NCBI RefSeq assembly: GCF_029227915.1
Contig: NC_079881.1
Span: 18,639,501-18,703,500 of the forward strand
From: Hydractinia symbiolongicarpus
Taxonomy: Eukaryota; Cnidaria; Hydrozoa; Anthoathecata; Hydractiniidae
DNA: 64,000 nt
Direction of reading: 5' to 3'
The notes below the pieces were generated by a model that had not been told where the DNA came from, searched no databases, and saw only the letters and a list, made by a program, of their open reading frames with translations. Of this stretch, positions 59,604 to 64,000 are shown one piece after another; position 1 is the stretch's first letter, and each line of letters begins with the position of its first letter. The position numbers were made by a program, and so were the translations under genes.

Positions 59604-59891
59604 CATCGTGGACTGTATTGTTACAAGTTTTTGATTGCTAATCGCTTGCTGGGCGATTACTCTACGGACTGTGCTATCTCCCTAGCACATGTAGTAGACA
59701 AAAGCGAGGATACTACCTCCTTGCGACATACCACGAGGGCGAGGCGTATGTACTCTTTGCGATATACCTTTCTACTAACACGTACTAACGAGATATCACC
59801 GAATGATGCACAACCAGAGCTCAAGTACACACCCATCAATTATATTGATGTTGAGCTCTTTACAGCCGGACCCATTCCAAAAGGCCTCTAG
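59604..59891 (+). CDS. Possible orphan terminal exon, unrecognised
   Basis: An open frame of 96 codons preceded by a pyrimidine-rich stretch and TTTTCAG, ending with a stop at 59889-59891. The translation includes YKFLIANRLLGDYSTDC, RYTFLLTRTNE and YIDVELFTAGPIPKGL. Base composition is more balanced than its surroundings, which suggests coding or transposon origin. I know no family match, and no upstream exon is evident. Confidence 0.2.
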   Translation, partial: HRGLYCYKFLIANRLLGDYSTDCAISLAHVVDKSEDTTSLRHTTRARRMYSLRYTFLLTRTNEISPNDAQPELKYTPINYIDVELFTAGPIPKGL

Positions 59892-60648
59892 CGAAAAATT
59901 AACCAAAACCGTTGCAAAATCCTGCGACAGCACAATTTTAATTTGAAATCTCTAAAACCCACACTTGCAACACACGAAAGAAACATCTTACAAAATGGCA
60001 ATACTTTAGTATCTTATACTGTGAATTCTTCGACGGGTATGTATACAGCTTTTGTGGAGTGAACCCTAACTCAGCAGAAGACACCTTTTGAAGAAAAATT
60101 GATAAAGAGGAAGATTTTTGTTCAAGCCCTATTTTTATTTTGACTATTTATGTATTTTCATGACATGTGAGATATATCGGCTCAATAAAAACCAGGAGAA
60201 ATTTATCAGCAGTTTTACAGAAGGTATTTTTCTTTGGATAAAACACAGGAATTTCATTTTAAATTTACTTTTTAAAAAGCCTTAAAAGCTTAATTCTTAG
60301 TGAACTACGCTTATTGAAGTATGCGCCATAAAAGAAGAACATACCAGTATATTACCATGGTAACCAACATATGTGTCACGTGTATTTTACGCATCGTTAA
60401 CTAAAAAAAAAATTAAAAAGAATTTTAAATTAAAAAAAATATTTTTACTGTTAAGTATGTAACACCAACCAAGCAATAAAGTTTTTTACAAAGTAATATT
60501 GCGTAGGCGGCTGTAAGTAAAAAATAACAACTCAGTGATCGAACAAAACTAGATGATACACTTTCTCTGGCTTCTTTTTAAAAAAACACCATATTCCCCC
60601 GGTTTGACATCATACATGGTATATTCCCTCAATTTGTACTTATGCAGC

Positions 60649-60752
60649 CATTCCGTATTCAATTCCCAGCATTCAGTATATTCAACTCCCAGCATTCCGT
60701 ATTCAACTCCCAGCATTCCGTATTCAACTCCCAGCATTCAGTATATTCAACC
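60649..60752. repeat. About 22-bp minisatellite, five units
   Basis: Tandem copies of TATTCAACTCCCAGCATTC with short CCG or AGTA inserts. Reads as a YGMLGVE-type repeat on the minus strand, which I regard as an artefact. Confidence 0.85.
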
Positions 60753-61383
60753 CCTCCGTTCAATAAATAACTCTATCTTTTTAAGATTACATCAATTCAA
60801 TATTCAAACGCTGTTCACTTACGTATGCGCAAAAGTAGCAATTTCGCAGACTGCGGAGGTAGACCAATTAACCGTTTAATTCTTTCGGTAATCTTCGCAG
60901 AACAGTGACAAGATTGAAACTAACAGCTGTGTCTAAATCAGTGGAAGAGACCTAATTTTCTGGATCTTCTTTTGTTGTTGTAGAGGGTTTTTTTGACTGA
61001 AGTTACTGCACTGGCATATAAATGACAATTATAAGACAATAACAACTCCTAAAGGTTTTGTGTTCTTCCGCGACGAAATCAAAAGTTTGTTCAATACCTT
61101 TTCAAATTTTGCCAGGTTTTACCCTCTCTATCAAAAGAAGGGTAATTGAATAGGCTATATACTCCGGATACAGTTACCCGACGAACTAAGTTGCCGATGC
61201 ATATTGGAACACGGAGCTGTGGGATGTCAAGAAAACTAAGCTTGGCAAAGTGAACGTCCTTTACTCTGTCTTTTTAATTTTTTTCTAAGAATTTTTTAAT
61301 TGAGCCCACTCCGCAATTTTTCAAAATAAATGAATTATGTATAATGGATGTAAAATAAATTCTTATGAAACACGGAAAGGACA

Positions 61384-61424
61384 ACAACAACAACAACAAC
61401 AACAACAACACAAACACAAACACG
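61384..61424. repeat. CAA microsatellite
   Basis: About ten CAA triplets followed by CAAACA repeats. Confidence 0.9.
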
Positions 61425-61821
61425 ACATGCAGTAAACAATAGCATCACATCTTGTAGCAAAATAAGAGATAAGAAAAAATACCTGTACAAAAATTACTAC
61501 ATACTTTTCTTCACTCTTTATTTCTTCTATGTATTATTTTTCAAAGTTTGTAAGCGCACAAGACACAAATCAACGTGATAATAAATCAACTTTATCACCA
61601 GTTTCTTATCACCTCTTCTGTTTTTGGTGTGTTTGAAGCGTTTTTAATTGTTGTTGTTTGGACGCGATAATTACGCCTGCTAAGTTTAATTTTTTTTTAA
61701 ATTATCACAGCAACGCTGCTATTATACTTCGAATTTTTAACTACCGGATACCGACGCGTTCATAAATGTCGAATATAAAATGCGTTCATAGATTTCCAGG
61801 TTATAATTATCAGCCGGTAGT

Positions 61822-61943
61822 CAACCTCGATCCCAGGGTCTGCAGCTTTTTTGATATAAGGATAAAACGCGTACAAAGCCCTGGTACAACAGACGTTTCA
61901 TCCTCATATAAAAAAAACGCTACAGGCCCTGGGATCGACGTTG
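61822..61943. repeat. Palindromic CAACCTCG-family element (subfamily with GGATAAAACG)
   Basis: CAACCTCGATCCCAGGG at the left end and GCCCTGGGATCGACGTTG at the right end are inverted. The interior GGATAAAACGCGTAC and CATCCTCATAT pair partly. Closest relative is 57250-57343. Confidence 0.8.
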
Positions 61944-63405
61944 GCCAGCAGTGAGACCTTAGTTGTGATAAAGTGACTTTTAAATCGAATATCCCAAACA
62001 ACCTTTTTAAGTCCTGGCGTCGAGACGAACAAGATTTTCAGGTTTGTCTCCAAGATAATCGTTTATACTCATTTATGGTAAATTCTATTTCTGTCTAATT
62101 TTGATTCGAATAACATTTACTCCATTTTTTTTGTAAAGTTGCGTGTGAATATGTTTCAGACCACTTTCGTTAAGCAACCGTGAAGCAGCTTTTCTCTCTA
62201 GGTCAAAAGTAGAGGTGCTTATAAAAAAGATCAAGCCGGGACAGGGAAATTGCTTAAATTAGAAGATCAAAAAAGGTTATCCTTCGTATAGAAGTTTTAC
62301 TTCATTTATTACAATAGAAAGAATTGATGGGATATACTTACACCAGTATATTAAATACAACGCATTAAAATAAATACAAAATATAGAAATAAATATTAAA
62401 TAAAATGACTGCAAAAAATATTCTCTAACTATCAATTCAATAAATCTAAACAATGCGGCACAAAGCCAACGTTTATAAAATGAACATCCTTGCTACCATT
62501 TTTTTTTTACTTTTTGTGAGTGCCACACAAATTTAATATCATTAAAAAAGACTATGTCTTATCGATAAAAAAATCGATAAAAAGTGACAAATTTTTTGAC
62601 TCAGCAACTAACATTTAGCACCGACCATCTTTTTTTACGATTTTTTTCGAGTAACCGTTTTTACTCACTTCGCTGAAATTTTTATAAAACAAGGCAAGTT
62701 GATTAAATATAGTCAGTAAAGAGTGACTAACATTTTTACCGACTAAAATTTTTTTTTGCCAAACTTTTTGTAACCGATAAGATTATAAAGGCGTTTCCAA
62801 AAACTCGGTGAAAAAATATGTTCTATGGTCTAACACAATATTTATTTTAAAATTTTTTAAGCAAATGACTTATTTAAATCTGTCATGCTCACGGATTGTT
62901 TTTATGCAACGTTCGGTTGGAAAACGCTGTCGTTGTTATATTTAATAAAATAAATTGAATATTTGTTGAAGGAAAAAGACGGGTGGAAGATTTCCACATA
63001 TAAAAAAAGCCCCAACGAGATCATATTTTCAATCTACGTCTTGATTCCCTGACCATTTTGTAAGCAACGGGACACCTGGATTTTTCATTCGACTTTATGT
63101 TACCACAAATAAATCGATTTGATCAAATTAATATCATTTTGATTTTTAGACATGCTTTAAATATCAATTTCAGATTATAGCCACTGCCAGCTGGATATAA
63201 TCTGGTAACGCGAAAAGCTGAAAATAATTGTATTGGTAAATTTTCCTGGTAAAGCATTCATTAAAAAGCATTCTTGGGGTAGAAAATATGGCCCAGACTC
63301 GACAGGTCTTCAAAGGCATTGCTTCACAATTAAGAAAGCAGTAGGCTAAAAGCTCATACTTCTCAGAAAACTAATATGCAGAAGAATTAATTTCCCGACA
63401 CAGAG

Positions 63406-63604
63406 CTAGATAGCTAGCTTCGCGTTTAGCTCAAGTTTCTTTTCGTTGGTATCAATCACGCCAAATCCACCCAGACGATGGATGAAGGATTCCAGCACGT
63501 CTATAACTTGTTTCGTCGTTCTGATAGTCTGAAAACTGTTCTGCAATTTCGCATTACGCAACAAAACGACGCCATTTCCGCAAGTGATGAGGAATACATA
63601 GGTT
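63406..63604 (-). CDS. Terminal exon of an unrecognised gene (continues off right edge)
   Basis: Acceptor TTCTTTTCAG precedes the exon at 63604. The first base completes a codon, then 65 residues follow to a TAG at 63408-63406. The sequence begins TYVFLITCGNGVVLLRNAK, continues FQTIRTTKQVIDVLESF and IHRLGGFGVIDTNEKKL, and ends LNAKLAI. It is hydrophobic at the start, then mixed helix-like, with no motif I can name. The upstream exons should lie beyond 64000. The SINE at 63635-63886 sits in the preceding intron. Confidence 0.5.
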
Positions 63605-63634
63605 CTGAAAAGAAGAATTAAAAGAGAATTTATT

Positions 63635-63886
63635 GCGGCGTGTGGCATTGTGGTTAGTGATTTCGCTTCGTAACCACAAAGCCCGTGGTTCGATCTACAG
63701 CGCGGACATGTTTAGTAAGTGTCTTCACCACATCTACGGGACAAGGGACAACCCATACCATGTGAGAAAAGTTGGGTAGGCAATGCCGGCGTAAACCTAA
63801 TTCAGAACACAGGACCCACGTTGATAACAGTGTTTCCAACACTGAAGTAGTTATATCCTGTATAAATATTAGGAATAATAATAATA
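63635..63886 (+). mobile_element. tRNA-derived SINE with AAT-repeat tail
   Basis: The head resembles a tRNA: GTGGCATTGTGGTTAGTGA (A-box-like, about 63641) and CCGTGGTTCGATCTAC (B-box GGTTCGATC, about 63684), with tRNA-like spacing. About 170 bp of unrelated body follows, ending in AATAATAATAATAAGG. The head does not fold into an obviously complete tRNA, so a SINE is preferred over a tRNA gene. Confidence 0.6.
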
Positions 63887-64000
63887 AGGTTTTAAAATCT
63901 GTAAGATTATCACAGGATGGGTAAAACTTCAATGTAGTTTGGATGCAAACATCAAGCGCATCTTTACGTTCACCAAATTAAAGTTTCCATTGTCATTCAA

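Larger units (their letters stand above)
59345..63405. other. Intergenic region upstream of the channel gene
   Basis: Contains the channel promoter region, a possible orphan exon (59604-59891), a minisatellite (60649-60752), a CAA run (61384-61424) and a CAACCTCG palindrome (61822-61943). The stretch 62000-63300 is AT-rich with many poly-T/poly-A tracts and no exon I can support. Confidence 0.5.

Overview
This is a window of animal nuclear DNA. The genes have many short GT-AG exons, the sequence is AT-rich, and intergenic and intronic space is full of short transposable elements. The best reading is a cnidarian, perhaps a medusozoan. Supporting this are an astacin metalloprotease ending in a ShKT domain, a divergent Cys-loop receptor, a non-LTR retrotransposon with a PHD-like finger, and Penelope-like element (PLE) repeats with hammerhead-ribozyme-like motifs. 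The species is inference; the gene families are read directly from translated exons whose splice phases all agree.

Layout. Positions 1-10977 (minus) hold the 5' part of an ADAM10/Kuzbanian gene: signal peptide, prodomain, furin site and the start of the protease domain. The rest lies off the left edge. Its introns hold a dead 2.85-kb LINE, a 1-kb terminal-inverted-repeat (TIR) element and a head-to-head pair of PLE repeats. Positions 16682-20754 (minus) hold a complete 8-exon secreted astacin with a C-terminal ShKT domain. Positions 23122-31294 (minus) hold a complete 21-exon CTU2 gene for tRNA wobble-uridine thiolation. Positions 32256-35855 form a transposon nest. Positions 36180-53603 (plus) hold a complete 17-exon CCDC40 gene, a motile-cilium ruler protein. 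Its 7.4-kb first intron contains two TIR elements, one carrying a small spliced zinc-finger gene, and a second LINE copy inserted in a satellite. Positions 54030-59344 (minus) hold a complete 7-exon Cys-loop ligand-gated channel, tail to tail with CCDC40. At 63406-63604 lies the last exon of an unrecognised minus-strand gene, with a tRNA-like SINE beside it.

The host genes are not a pathway or operon. They are unrelated genes (shedding protease, matrix or venom-type protease, tRNA modification, cilia, neurotransmission) with separate promoters. The most notable accessory structures are three. First, a three-level nest has a LINE inserted exactly in the hammerhead-like core of a PLE, which itself sits in the terminal repeat of a TA-flanked DNA transposon. 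Second, a TIR element carries a two-exon zinc-finger gene. Third, the three LINE copies carry different inactivating mutations. The astacin also lacks the methionine of its Met-turn.
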